Of a stretch of 64,000 nt of DNA, positions 43,500 to 55,747 are shown in pieces. How positions within the stretch are numbered: the first letter of the stretch is position 1; every line of letters begins with the position of its first letter. Under the pieces are notes generated by a model that ran no database searches, was not told where the DNA came from, and saw nothing but the letters and a program-made list of their open reading frames with translations. A program made the translations under genes and the position numbers. The DNA comes from Augochlora pura (lineage: Eukaryota > Arthropoda > Insecta > Hymenoptera > Halictidae), in the NCBI RefSeq assembly GCF_028453695.1, contig NC_135775.1:6340046-6404045 (forward strand), given 5' to 3'.

Positions 43500-44080
43500 A
43501 ATAGCAACGACGAGGATGTTAATTGGCTCTCGAAAAATGGCCGACCGTATGCACGTGGAGCGGTTTCCGGTCCGGTGGCTAGTGGAGATTCGAGATAATA
43601 TCTTCCGGTCGATCGAGGATCGTAACGGGGGCGCTGGATGATCGGTTATGCGCGCGTGTCCGTCGTCCGCTGATCTCGTAAATTGATTAACACCGCCCCC
43701 GGTCGGCTCGGTGCCGCGTTTCGGTGGTCGGCGAGATAATAAAAAGCAAACAAGATGAATCAACTGACGTACAAGGCCAATGGGCTGACGGGGGTATAGC
43801 ACCGGGGGCTCGAGAGGGCGGCCGTCCCCCTTTTGTCGCTTCCCGGGGCATCGCCGGGCTGCAAGGGTCCATGTGATTTGATTATGCTGGTAATACGGTC
43901 CGTATGCCACCCTAATTGTTGCGGTCTACCCCCCGCGTTGCGATCCTCGCGCAACCATGACGCAGGAATTCGATCGGGCGATGGCGTAACTGTTGCGGAA
44001 TTAAGGACGCGCTTATTTGTTTGTTCCGTCGCGCGTGAACGCCGCTTTGTTAATATTTCACGGTGCGATGGATCCTACGA
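43500..44080. promoter_or_regulatory. CpG-rich block, candidate conserved non-coding element
   Basis: Sharp-edged GC-rich island in AT-rich surroundings. It contains homeodomain-like sites (TTGATTA at 43684 region; GATTTGATTATGC at about 43875), a palindromic ACGGTCCGT (43897-43905) and GAGATAATATCTTCCGG (43588 region). The open frames on both strands look like by-products of base composition. Enhancer function is inference. Confidence 0.3.
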
Positions 44081-44289
44081 AAATCTGACACTGTTCGCAG
44101 ATTTTTCTGGCCGGGGAGGGTATTATACATTTATAACAAAACTCGAGTTCGTCAAACATGAAACTGGGGAGATATTAGCCGAATCGAAGGGTATTGTTTC
44201 ATTATTTTTAACTATTACTATTATTAAAAGAGGAAACACAATTTTAAGTAATTCATATTTATTACAATTAACTTGGACAATTTTTATGT

Positions 44290-44345
44290 TACATAAAGAT
44301 CCGCAGTATAGTAATTAGACTGCGGGTTTTATGCATTCGTGACAA
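44290..44345. mobile_element. Two adjoining GACYGCGGAT element ends
   Basis: A right-type end (ACATAAAGATCCGCAGTATA) is followed within 15 bases by a left-type end (TTAGACTGCGGGTTTTATGC). A further weak half-site, GAACTGTGGATCTTATTC, is at about 44542. Two insertions side by side would explain this. Confidence 0.4.
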
Positions 44346-44349
44346 AGAT

Positions 44350-46480
44350 TAGTATCTGTAATTCGAAACTGTGGAAAGATTAAAAACGTTTTATATTGTC
44401 GACATGCTACTTTCGACCTAATTAAATTATTAAGGACAGAATAGAACTGATTTTTGCAACAAGTACAGAATATTTTTATTTTATATACAATTCCTTGGTC
44501 GAACCTAAATTTAGACTTAATCGTCGCGTTTAATCTTTAATGAACTGTGGATCTTATTCTGACAAACATAAATGGTCGAACTAGAAAGCGATGATATTAA
44601 ATCTATTATCTATAATATTAATATATTAAATATTATACGATACGATATTAAATATATTATCTATAAGGAAGAATTTATTTTTGTTTTATTTCTGCCTTGT
44701 GAAATTGGTCTCAAATATCTTTATCTTACATTAAATTCTATTTATACGTTATTCTAATATTGTGAATTATTTAAAGAATTGAAACTTTCACGACGTTCTT
44801 GTGATTCTATGACATCGTTTTTTCTCTTATGGACAGATAAAAAATACCTTGTTCTTTCATTAACGAATCAGAGCTTTAGATCTGCATTGCTCCTAAACTA
44901 AAACCGGATTGGTAATATTAGAAAAATAAATGCTACGTTTAGTGTGAAATTATCTTGCTGTGGTTGCAAAGATTCTTAGTTCGTCTCTGCTAGTCTCAGT
45001 TGAGAAACTTTCTCTTGGGAAGAAAGGCCGTCAATTGGAAGATTCGCATCAATCAGCGGCGGGGACGGTGCGCGATTAGCCGCGTCGCAGGCGTCGCATT
45101 TTCTGCATACTCGCATTATAACAACGACAGAACTGTCGTTCGCAGTCCGACCGTAATCGGTATCGCGAAGAAGTGGAACGATTTAATTATTATGTTGCCC
45201 TCGGCCAGATAAACGGCGCTGATGTCAGAATTATTGTCGGAACCGTGACGGCGGCGGGCACCGACAATTAGAAGATTCGAAGGCGATCGCAGCCGCGGCG
45301 TCGCAGCAATCGTCACGATCATTGGAGATTGAGATAACAGAGCACCGGAGGCCTCTCGCGACTGCATCACCGTCGAGATTGCACTCGGGCTGTGCCCATT
45401 TAGGGAATCTATGACTGCGTGGCGAAAGCGGCGCAGATCCTTAGTCGGACTGGAATAACCACGAAATAGGAGCTGCTAAAAATGACTTTCGAAAAAGGTC
45501 TTCTCATTCTCATTTCTCCAAAAATAACAAGATACCGTAAATATCTCAAATGGTAATTAAATTTCGATTTTATTTAGGTTTTTTAGCTTCAATCATTTAC
45601 AATGTTATTTTAGTAGAAAATCGTTCAGAAAGATATAAGAAATATGAAACTGGTACAATTTTTTAATAAACTATAGCGGGTATTTCACATGGTAGAACAA
45701 TGTTTAAATTGCTAAGGGTATGATACAAGATAATACGACGAAATGGAATCAAATCGAACATCGAGTTCTTTCATTTCGCAACAGATAATGAAGACTAATC
45801 CAGACTTAAGGCGGACTTATGCTTATTAGTAGACTGCGGATCTTTATGCAAAGTAAAGATTATCTTCGTCGATTGCAACAAACATAAGTACAATAGCTTC
45901 CTGTCTTTAACAAGGTAGTGAACTGAAAGCGATACTAGGAAGTTGTTGAATTCTTTTAATATTTTCATTGTTTTAAATTTTCCCTAATTTAACAATATTT
46001 AAAAAAAAATATATATATATATAAACAATATTTATTTTATCTATTTTTATTATTTCATTTTATGTACTTTATTCATCGCGAAAGGTATCTACTATTTAAA
46101 AAATGATATAATAAGACCTCGACAGCAAATTATTGGTTGCCGTGAAAACCGAACCGCAGGCCACCGATCGGGGTAAAAAGCCAATTTCTAGGCTATCGGT
46201 TGATGAAGAGTTAATAAGAACAACTTAAAAGGAATAAAGAATTATTCTAAAAAGTAGCTGGAATAAAGAATTGTTTGACGAAATAGATACAATAAAGAAT
46301 ACGAAATTCCAAGAAATGGATATAATAAAGAATTATTCGAAGAAATAGGTAAAATAATTTACAAGGAATAACGAAGAGCTGTTATGCGAATCAAATATTC
46401 GTCTAAAACGTATTCGTTCGAACAATTATCTCGGCCAAATATTCATTGAACCGAAAGAATTTGAATAACGTCGAACTCCG
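44350..46480. other. Intergenic stretch without a gene
   Basis: AT-rich, interrupted by a CpG-rich block (45000-45440), a solo GACYGCGGAT end at 45829-45860 and a TA microsatellite (about 46008-46023). GAATAAAGAATT-type repeats occur at 46240-46370. Confidence 0.45.
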
Positions 46481-47126
46481 GTCCAGATACGTTCGGACCG
46501 TATATCTCCGTGAAAGAATTCGGGAACGAGACAGGTATTAGAAAGCGTCGGGCAGATTCCGCGGTGTGTCCCGAATTGTTAACGGCCGCGCTCCGAGCTA
46601 GATTCCTCGGTTATTGCTCGTTAGGACGGTAAATCATGGGACCGCGGGGCAAGAGTCCTTGTCGGTGACGCGCGGGCAATAACAGTATTGGTAAGTAATA
46701 GCCCGGCGAAACCGGCTGCGGCACCGTGGATAGCTAGTAATGCGGTAGTGGCACCGTTCCGTTGCGAAGTAGCCTTAAGGTGTGCTCACAGTGCATTGCG
46801 ACCGTGTACGAGACCGTCTAGTTTCTGGTCAGGACAGCCGTTTCGCCCCGCTCGATAGCACCGGGGGCAACAGTTTCGTCTCGGGCGCTGCGAGACCGCG
46901 CGTTCGCTATCGATTCGTCTGGAATTATGCTCGACGCCGCTCGATATCGTTCCGCGGCGATAAAAATACGCATCCTAACCGCGGCCGAGATCCATCACGC
47001 GAACGATAAACCTAGGGCGAGGTGGAGACCCTCCTCCCGCTGTCCTCGCGACGCGCGTTTTTCCATCGATCGCGACCGATGGATCTTGCGAGATACGATC
47101 GTTTCGAGGACGATCGATGCTCGCGA

Positions 47127-47380
47127 CAGAGTTGGGCATTTCTCGAATTCTTTCAAATAAATAGTTATCGTAGATAATTAACCGAATTAATTTTTTTAAT
47201 TTGAATATATTATTTATATATTTTATTCGAATCGTCCAATACTCGTCATAAACCATTCTGTCTATTTATTCGAACAATTCCTTCATATTCAAATAATTCT
47301 ATGGTCAAAATATTCTTTAATTCAAATAATTCTTTATGCAAATAATTCTTTATTCGAATAATTTATCCGAATGTTATTAC
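47127..47380. mobile_element. hAT-like end with ATTCG-rich body
   Basis: CAGAGTTGGGCATTTCTCGA begins the segment. Downstream, CTCGTCATAAACCATTCTGT and repeated CAAATAATTCTTTATTCGAA motifs match the body of the copy at 38460-38788. The far end is not defined. Confidence 0.45.
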
Positions 47381-47456
47381 CAAAATTGAAACGTCTCAAA
47401 AACTGATAGCGATCTCAAGAAACAACTTTCGCATTCCTATACACAAAATCGTACAA

Positions 47457-47600
47457 TTAACGCTAGAAATACCAAGCCGGTAAAAATGACTGGTTTTCGC
47501 TTCTTTTTCCATTAGAATTCTTGATATTATAAAAGCGTTCCCTTGTATGACATTTTAAAAAAAAACTTCATTGTCCGTGCATTTCTTACAATAGACTACA
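47457..47600. mobile_element. piggyBac-like terminus (TTAA)
   Basis: TTAACGCTAGAAATACCAA begins here, and the same sequence ends in inverted orientation at 54278-54281 (TTGGTATTTCTAGCGTTAA). TTAA targets are typical of piggyBac elements. No transposase and no matching second end nearby. Confidence 0.35.
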
Positions 47601-48019
47601 TATTAATACCCAAGTAATATTTTAAGTATAAAAATGTTCACACATTTTCCTCATCGATGTTCGCTCATTATTCTCACGAATGTTCGCTAATTATTCTCAT
47701 CGCTGTATAAAATCTACCGCTTTGAACTCGGCAATCTCATTAGTCATGTAAAATAATACCATCGTAGATTTACATTCCCGAAAACCTTCTAGCAACACAA
47801 GAACGGCTCGCCATCAAGATAAGACGTCGTCGCGAAAGACGAAAATAAAAGCCGAAGCGGTACAATTAAATCTCGCGTAAAAATCCGTCAGCCGAATGGC
47901 TACAAAGAGATTCGCGCACGTGCAAGAGGTATAATCATTCGCTGGCAAGGAACGATTTAATTGAGGATCGGTCGCGCGGCGGTGCTAGGAGTAAGAAAAC
48001 GAAAGGAAAAAGTTATCGG

Positions 48020-48650
48020 GAACACGGCGTGGCGATAAGCAAAGTAGTTTCCGTCTTCGACGGTCGGACAAGATACCGCAACGATTTCGATCTGGGAATA
48101 CGGGTTGCAGAATTAATTAGACACACGAGTCACTTTCTCGGACCGGACCGAACCCGGCCCGGCCCGGCCCGGCCCGGCCCGATCCCCCGGTCCGCTCGAG
48201 CGTTTAGCAGTCCCGGTGGGCCGGTAGTGGCAGTGATCCGACGCGGAGCCATAAAACAGCCGGAGTCCTTGCCGCAGCCTTGCGTTTTCTCCTTGAGCCA
48301 CGGGATTCTATTTAAATACGCGGCATACTACTCGCGCGGCGATCGTGGTGGGGGACCGTAGAACTCTCTCGCTTGGTATTTCTGCGTTCTTTCGCGCGTT
48401 CCACGACCGATCCACGGACCACTTTTGTTCCTGGTGTGTCTAGCGAGGCGGGCTTCATTCCGAGCGGTTCCTTCCGTGATTACGTTCGTGACTCGACACG
48501 ATTTAGATCACGATAAGAGGGATCCATTAAAGAGACTCGAAGGTCGGGTCCAATTAAGGGGATAGGCCAGCCGGAAATGGGGAAGAATATCGCGGTGTTC
48601 CGCGATTTTATGGTTAATATGGATTACTCGGCTCGATAACGTGAACGAGT
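48020..48650 (+). promoter_or_regulatory. CpG-rich promoter-like block with TATA-like motif
   Basis: GC-rich island with a (GGCCC)n run (about 48156-48180) and TATTTAAATA at 48309-48318. About 40 bases later it enters CpG-rich sequence that could be a 5' UTR. It lies upstream of, and in the same direction as, the DUSP10-type exon, but no spliced exon can be joined with confidence. Confidence 0.25.
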
Positions 48651-48714
48651 CCGTTCCACGGGGGTTCATTTATTTTTCTTTTCTAGGAATTAAGAAATCA
48701 ATTGGATAATATGC

Positions 48715-48814
48715 NNNNNNNNNNNNNNNNNNNNNNNNNNNNNNNNNNNNNNNNNNNNNNNNNNNNNNNNNNNNNNNNNNNNNNNNNNNNNNNNNNNNNN
48801 NNNNNNNNNNNNNN
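48715..48814. other. Assembly gap (100 N)
   Basis: Exactly 100 Ns, next to purine-rich low-complexity DNA that probably caused the break. Confidence 0.97.
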
Positions 48815-48905
48815 AGAATGAAAGAGTAAGAAAGAGGGAATGGGAAAGAAAGAAAGCAAGAGTGAGAGAGAGAAAGCAAGAGAGGGCGGAGAGTCTCGTA
48901 ACACG

Positions 48906-48957
<52 letters not shown>
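48815..48957. repeat. GA-rich sequence ending in a (GA)n microsatellite
   Basis: Purine-rich tract with about 25 uninterrupted AG dinucleotides at about 48910-48956. Confidence 0.9.
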
Positions 48958-48961
<4 letters not shown>

Positions 48962-49365
48962 GCCAGAGAGGCAGCCTCCTCACCTTCTAATATTAGTTGA
49001 CTGACTCACTACGATTCGATCCCGCGACCAACCGAGTTCGTTAAGTCCGTTGCCACGGCATTGACACAAAAGTCAGACGCCCTGCTCGCGACTACGGCTC
49101 ACCCTGCACCCAGAAAATGGCCCTTCGCCGCCATTTTTTCCGAGCCCCATCGGTCCGAAAGGACGCTCATTGTTTCGGTAGCTGTGCGCGTCTTCTGCTT
49201 CTGGTCGTTCATGGTCACCATTAGAACACTAAGTCGCGGTGCTATAGCATCGCTATTGTAAAATTTCCATTTGCTTTTGTATGTAATTGTGAGGAATTTT
49301 TGTAGATTGGAAATAACTTTACTGTTATGGCTGCACCAAATGGGTTTGCTCTTTAACACCGAATT

Positions 49366-49487
49366 TACTTATTTATTTAAGTATATATTTACTTATTTAT
49401 TTTAAATGTATTTACTTATTTATTTTAAATGTATTTACTTATTTATTTTAAAAGTATTTACTTATTTATTTTAAATTTATTTACACA
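49366..49487. repeat. 24-bp tandem repeat, about five copies
   Basis: The unit GTATTTACTTATTTATTTTA plus AAT is nearly perfect in the central copies. Confidence 0.9.
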
Positions 49488-50640
49488 CGTAATCAATGTT
49501 CTGCTGTATTTATTAAACCGGTGATTTTGACCAATATTTATTATTGATTAAAATGACCGCTGATGACCAGTTGGCAATTTGACTAAATAACTGTTCTTAT
49601 CTGATGTTGACTCTGCTCAAGAGTAGTAATAGTCGATAGTACAATAATCGTAGTTCTACTGTATACTGAAATTAAAAAGACTTTTTTATAGAAAATTATT
49701 GAATAAATTTTCGTATCTAAAATTGCAATCTAAATAAAAATGTTGAAAGGTTATAAAGCAGCCCAATGTTAGTCATTTTAGGACACGATAGCTTTAGCAT
49801 CAATCGACTTTTACTTTTCTACTGGAATCGCCAGGTAAAAGGTCGCTCCGATTAAAAAACGTGATTGATTTCGTCAACGGGTTCTTGCAACCGCGATTGT
49901 CTCACCGAGCAAACACTTCGTGGTGCGTCTCGAAAGCTGCGTGGCAGCGAGCAAACACACACCTTGCAACGACTGTTGACGAAATGTCGTCAAGCGAACG
50001 CTAAGCTCCAAAAGAGCGAACTGTTGGACAATCTCTGAATCACGAGAAGGATCGGCAAAACAACTTTCTCCGTGTTTGCCGACGTTGTGCGAAACCATTC
50101 GCACATTAGCCGACTGTGGAACTTCGTACACAACGCGCAGGTTGCACAACAGGTGTGTACTCTTTAATCCGGCACACGTTTGAAAACAACGCCGATGAAT
50201 TTCCGTCGGGGAAACATGTAACGATAAAGTACTTTTAATTACGGCCGTTTAAGCTAGTAATTAAGAAATGCCTGATCGCTAAAGACTGGCGAGAATCGAG
50301 CTTAGGCTTATCCGCGCGTTCACGGGAAACACGGTGGCTCGGTTTAGAGGCGTATTTATCACCGCGGTTATGCCATTGTTACGAGAGACTGACAGGGGAC
50401 GGCGAGCACCGCTAATTTGGAAGTTGGACGGTGACCAATGGTCCCGAAACGTTGCGACAGACGAATCCGTGGACCGACTTAGAAATTACGTGATGCACGG
50501 GATCGTTCGGCGGCCCTTTGTCGATATTCGGCGAACGATCGCGGTAGCCGACGTTTTACCCTACGCATCCTAACCAGCGTGGTCTGCACTATAGGTCTTT
50601 CATTGATTTCTTACTATTTTAGGTTTGCTAAATATATAAA

Positions 50641-50930
50641 AGCATCGACTTGTTTGCTGATAACTTTAATAAAATATTTATTATCAAACCTACCGTACCG
50701 GTTAAAATAATCAGTTTTACATTTTTTATTTTAGACTTATTAAAATTATGATTACAAAGATTTATCTTTATAAAGACTAAAAAATCTGTAAAAGCATCGA
50801 CCTGTTCGCTGATAACTTTAATAAAATATTTAATATCAAACCTACCGTACCGGTTAAAATAACCAGTTTTACATTTTTTATTTTAGACTTATTAAAGTTA
50901 TAATTACAAAGATTTATCTTTATAAAGGCT
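50641..50930. repeat. 152-bp direct duplication
   Basis: Copy one starts at 50641 (AGCATCGACTTGTTTGCTGA) and copy two at 50793 (AGCATCGACCTGTTCGCTGA). They agree at nearly all positions through TTTATCTTTATAAAG, so the duplication is recent. Non-coding. Confidence 0.9.
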
Positions 50931-50939
50931 GTCTTGTAG

Positions 50940-53220
50940 AAAATAATTATTTTAATTTAAGTATAGTCTTCATTCTGCATCTTTTATTCAAAATAAATAT
51001 TTTAAAAGACAGTTGCAAGGTACAAAAATTGAATAAAAATAGTTTTCTTAAATAATTTTTACAAGTTGAAAGTAATGTCACGATTTTATTAAATTCATCT
51101 TATGTCTACTCAGTTTTATATTTCGACTACTCACTTTTGCTATAGATACATAAACTAGGCCTTTTAAGGCCTCGCTAGATTTATTATAATGAAACGTTTT
51201 AAATGAAAATTTCATAATAAATATTTTATTAGAAAACGGAATAAATATTTAGTAATTCTCAAGGGTCCTTTGGACATACCCTTCTAAAATTTGAGTATAG
51301 CACGTGAAAGTTATAGCGCGTTCGTGACACAATTTCGCCCGAAAGGAGCAGCTCCCGGTTCGTTCACCTCGATTATCGGGCGGTTCCGCACCTGAAACAC
51401 CGGAACAGCACGTTACGGGGAAAAGTGTCGCGCGTTTAGCCGCTATCTATCGCACAGGAGATACATAGATAGCCAGGAACGGTAACGGCGTCGTACACGA
51501 ACCAACGAATCCTAAACGGCCGACGGTATCGTGCTTTCACTCTCGGCCGAATAGCCGCGGCCGACGACGTCACCGTCGATCATTATGCAACCGTGGTCGC
51601 GGCCATTATTTCAGGTTCGCTTATGAACGACATCCTCCAAGGTTAATCGAGTCAATCGTTCCTCGCGACGCCCGCTACGCGCGCTGATAAAGGAGCCCAG
51701 CGTCTTTCGAAGGATCAGGATCAGCCAGCGAGCTGAGAAACTTCGTCTTTGGGATTTTCTCTCTCGGTATCTGTAAGACTTTGCTCGACAAGCATTTTTT
51801 TCATTGAAGAGGCTTGTTTTAGGAACTATCTCGTATTTTTTTTATTTAAAAATATTCATCGGTCTTCAAGTTATGAATTATTTTCCGAACATCTTGTTAA
51901 ATAAAATTAGAATTTTTTCTCAGAAACCGTCGACTTTGTTCGAAAAATATTTTGTTAGCTGAAAGGGTTTGTTATAAGGACTACTTTATATTTCATTTGT
52001 TTAATTAGTTATAATAATAATTATTGTCATCAATACAGTTTTGGCTAATTTCCTGGAGATCGCATTAAAAATACGACGATCATTCCTACTTATAGATTAA
52101 TATGAAATTAAAAATGCTAAAAATCAGACATTTACGTTTCTCGTCACATATTTTGTTTGTCAATGGTTAAAATTGTTCACCTTACTTATTTATCAATTCT
52201 TTTAGTATTCCTAACATCGTTAAATTAAAACTACAACATTGACCATCTTTGCCCCGCTGTAACTTTGTTAAAAAACATCATTCAACAATCTACCTAGACT
52301 CATTTCAAAGAACAAAGCCTCCAGTTTCACACCTGTACATCAATTTTATTCAAAATTGTCTGTGCTTCGAAATACAGCGCGGAGAACCGAGGTCAGTTTC
52401 TGTGCTCGAGGTATTTCGTTTGAACATCCTCGAAATGGTTTTCTATAAATCGAAACTGATCCGAGAGCGTGTCTAGCGGAATGGTTCGGCGATTCGTCAG
52501 TGCTTGCGCGATTCCGTGGCTGGTTCTGGGATAATGACTCGGTCAGCACCTGTGCAAACGGTGGAATATTTCGGTGTCGGCTTGATCCGCCGCGAAACGC
52601 GACCGCGAACACGCGGCGAGCGTATTTCGGTTGGTTGACTCATCGTCGACCGTATTGCTATTTAAAAGCACGGAACAGAACGGTAACCCGTCGCTGTATC
52701 GAGTTTAGTATTTACCTTAGCGTCACGGCAAAGCGATTCCTGCGAAACAGTTCCGCGATCGGAGAGCCGCCCTCGATAAAAGCTCTCTCTCTCTCTCCGC
52801 AAGCTCCTACGCTGAAGCATCTCGGAGTCGCGCGGCTTCGCGGTATTATTTCTAATCTTATCGCTGGTGTTATTGTTTCTGGTGCCACAAAGGCAATAAT
52901 GTAATGTTAATAGTAGACTATATATATATATATATATTTATATAATTTTTTAAGTTTTAATTTAATTATTAATATAAAGTTAGATGTGAAAAATAAATCG
53001 TTTTTGTTGATATCTAGTTTTATTTAAAAATGAGTTTAATTCATATATTAAATTGTATTTTTAATTATTTAATATATATATATGTTTATATATTTATATA
53101 TATATATATATATGTGTGTGTTTATAAATATAATAATTAATTTTATTTATTGATTTAATATAAAAAATCTGAGGGACAAACTTTGGATTTAATTTATATA
53201 TATTATATAATTTATATATA
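50940..53220. other. Intergenic stretch without a gene
   Basis: Alternates AT-rich DNA with CpG-rich blocks (51330-51730 and 52460-52870). TA microsatellites occur at about 52919-52937 and 53078-53113. No exon recognised. Confidence 0.45.
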
Positions 53221-53555
53221 TCTATTATATAAAAATAAGTCGAGTTTTCCTTCCTGACGCTATAACTCCAGAACGCACGAACCGATTTCCACGGTTTTGC
53301 ATTCGTTGGAAAGGTCTCGGGCTCCGTGAGGTTTATAGCAACCAAAATTCTGGAAAAATTTCAACAGAAAAGCAGGAAAACAGGGAAAATCATTTTTCAC
53401 ATACAGCGCCATCTCTGATACATAGCATGTACTACAAACCAATATGATTTATAAAACAAAAAAAATAACTTTTCTTCATCTTTTAATCCCCAAACGAAAT
53501 ATTACAAAAAACGAAGCCATCTGGTGGCGAAACGAAGTTCGCCCGGTTTGCTAGT
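53221..53555 (+). mobile_element. Non-autonomous Helentron/Helitron-like element
   Basis: The 5' part has the pattern of insect Helentron-derived elements: TATATAAAAATAAGTCGAGT, then GCTATAACTCCAGAACGCAC, AACCGATTTCCACGG and CGTTGGAAAGGTC. The 3' end CGAAGTTCGCCCGG followed by TTTGCTAGT gives the characteristic CTAGT terminus with a preceding hairpin-prone CGAAACGAAGTTCG. The 335-bp body has no Rep/helicase, so it is a passenger copy. Confidence 0.7.
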
Positions 53556-54261
53556 AATTTATATATATATATCCACGCGAAAGGATCTTCTTAAACTGAT
53601 CGCGAGGGACGAGGATGAAATTAAAATATATTTCCCTTATCAATAATTCTAATAAATCGGAGTAAAAGAAACCACGTTGTCAAATTATTTTAAGGTGTGT
53701 ACAGTTTGGCAGTTCACCTGGCGACGAACACACAGAGTCCGCCGTCTAATAATAACCGTGCGAAATATTTCGACGCGAATGTAAATTGCTCGATACAAAA
53801 TAAAGACCGGGACGGACTAATTATAGGCCTGCTGTCTAAGCAGATAAGTCTATCGGGACGTGACTCGTAGAATGATTCGTCGTTCCGTATTGTAAACACT
53901 CGGATAAAAATGATATCGAAGTCACGGATCTTAAGGGCCGACGATCGAGGAACACCGAAACACGCCGGATAAAAAACTTTGTTGAGCGAGCAATAATGAA
54001 TTCGATTCAACGAAACCTCGATTTCGTGAACTTTGTGCTCGGATTATCGATGGCACGATCGGATAAGACAGAGAAAAATTTCCTTTGGATAGGTGTTGAA
54101 ACGTCGTTAATGCGCTAACTTGCTGATATTATAAAAATATTTCTAGGAGAAATTGGTAGACTTCTTTATAGACGTTTATATTATCGCATAAATTATATGC
54201 ACTTTAAATAAACCCAGTCTTGGCATTGTTATAAAGCAATATACATTATCTGCTGTTAGGA

Positions 54262-54281
54262 TTTGGTATTTCTAGCGTTAA
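54262..54281. mobile_element. piggyBac-like terminus, inverted
   Basis: TTTGGTATTTCTAGCGTTAA is the inverted complement of the end at 47457. The other end of this copy was not found. Confidence 0.35.
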
Positions 54282-54299
54282 GAATATTCCACTGAATTC

Positions 54300-55747
54300 T
54301 CGCAGTATCTACAACAATGATGCCACTGTGAAATTCCATGGACTGAGAAAACAGAGTACCATTTGATCGGCACCTCCATTTTCGCGGGAAACCTTAATCG
54401 AACCACCGTGGAACCGTGTTCTCGAGCGAGAGCCAAAGCTATCGAACAATTCTCGAAATCGCTGTTACAGGGTTTCGGTTATTTGTTCGCGTTTCGTTCA
54501 TAAACCGGGCGCGGAGTTAACGACCAGACAGATGGCCGGGGCAGCACGTGCGCGAACAGTTTTATCGTGGTTCATGGAAGCCAAGCAATGAGGAAGCCCG
54601 TGATTCCATAAGCCGTGAGACCATTAACTGACTCACTGATTAGGCGCTCCGCGGGGCGAACACTCGACGCGAAAGGCGTGAACTATCGATGGATTAAAGG
54701 TCGCTGCACGATATCGGCGATCGTCTTCTTCTCCTCGGGTTATCGTTGACCCAGGGCGCCGGACCGATAAGGACCGATGCGCACGACCAAGAGCGCGCCT
54801 GTCTCGTTCTCGTCGGTTGCAATCGTTGTCGCTCGAACATATATGCCTGGATGACATTCTGCCGACGTAGTTCCGAAATCCCGACACGTTACATACATTT
54901 ATGGCCTTTCCGTATTGTACTGTTAGAAAAGTGTTGAATGAGGAATATTAATAGCGTATCTTTGTTTTTAGATTAAGATAAAGAGTGTCTTTGTTGATCA
55001 AATTAGTCTTTTCCTTATTGCTGCTTGTATCGAGTAGTTGAGGAAAACTGGAATCATTTGGTTCAAATTCTACGTTCTAGTTAGGTATTATTTGTTACAA
55101 TATTTACAACGTATAATATACGATACATTAATTGTATTAATAAAATGTGTATAAATATAATACAATAAATATGTAATGTATAATGTACAATAAATTAATT
55201 GTATTGATATGTTGTATACAAATATAATATAACGTATTAGTACAATTAATTTATTTGTACATTGTAAATATATATTGTAATCGTATATCTTCAATTAAAT
55301 TCTGATTTTATTGAATATATAATAAATGCGCACAATTCAATCGTTATTAGGATATTCTATATCATTATATCATTAGGATATTCTATAGTACTTGCAGCAG
55401 TTTTGATAACATTCACTGAACATATTCATTTGACGATTAACAATAAGTAAATCGATTCTATCTCAAATAATTTATTAAACGGAAAAAGAGCACTGCTAAA
55501 TATAAAGATATTAATCAGTATAACAACGACGATTCGATCATATCAAACTCAGACTAAGCTATAGTGGCGTGTTCTATTAAAACACAGCCCGGGAAGCACC
55601 TCCATAACCCTTTCAACCCTACGATAAGATGCTTAACGCCTCAAGACGTTACTTCATCAAAATCATCCCTTATCGACCTCTATAAACTCTAACAGCCGTC
55701 TACGACACATCATATCAGCCCCCCTCACAGTCTCTTCTTCCTTGCAG
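54300..55747. other. Upstream flank of the DUSP10-type exon
   Basis: CpG-rich at 54300-54900, then AT-rich with degenerate ATAATGTACAATA repeats (55090-55280). The polypyrimidine tract and AG acceptor of the following exon end at 55747. An upstream exon is expected but none can be identified. Confidence 0.4.

Noticed and set aside
43494..43910. 138-codon minus-strand frame in the CpG island
   Set aside because: No splice sites or homology; more likely a regulatory island.
48670..48983. Minus-strand frames spanning the second gap
   Set aside because: They read through Ns and a (GA)n tract, giving only Ser/Leu repeats.
52919..53113. Origin or promoter from the TA-rich runs
   Set aside because: Plain TA microsatellites; nothing else supports a function.
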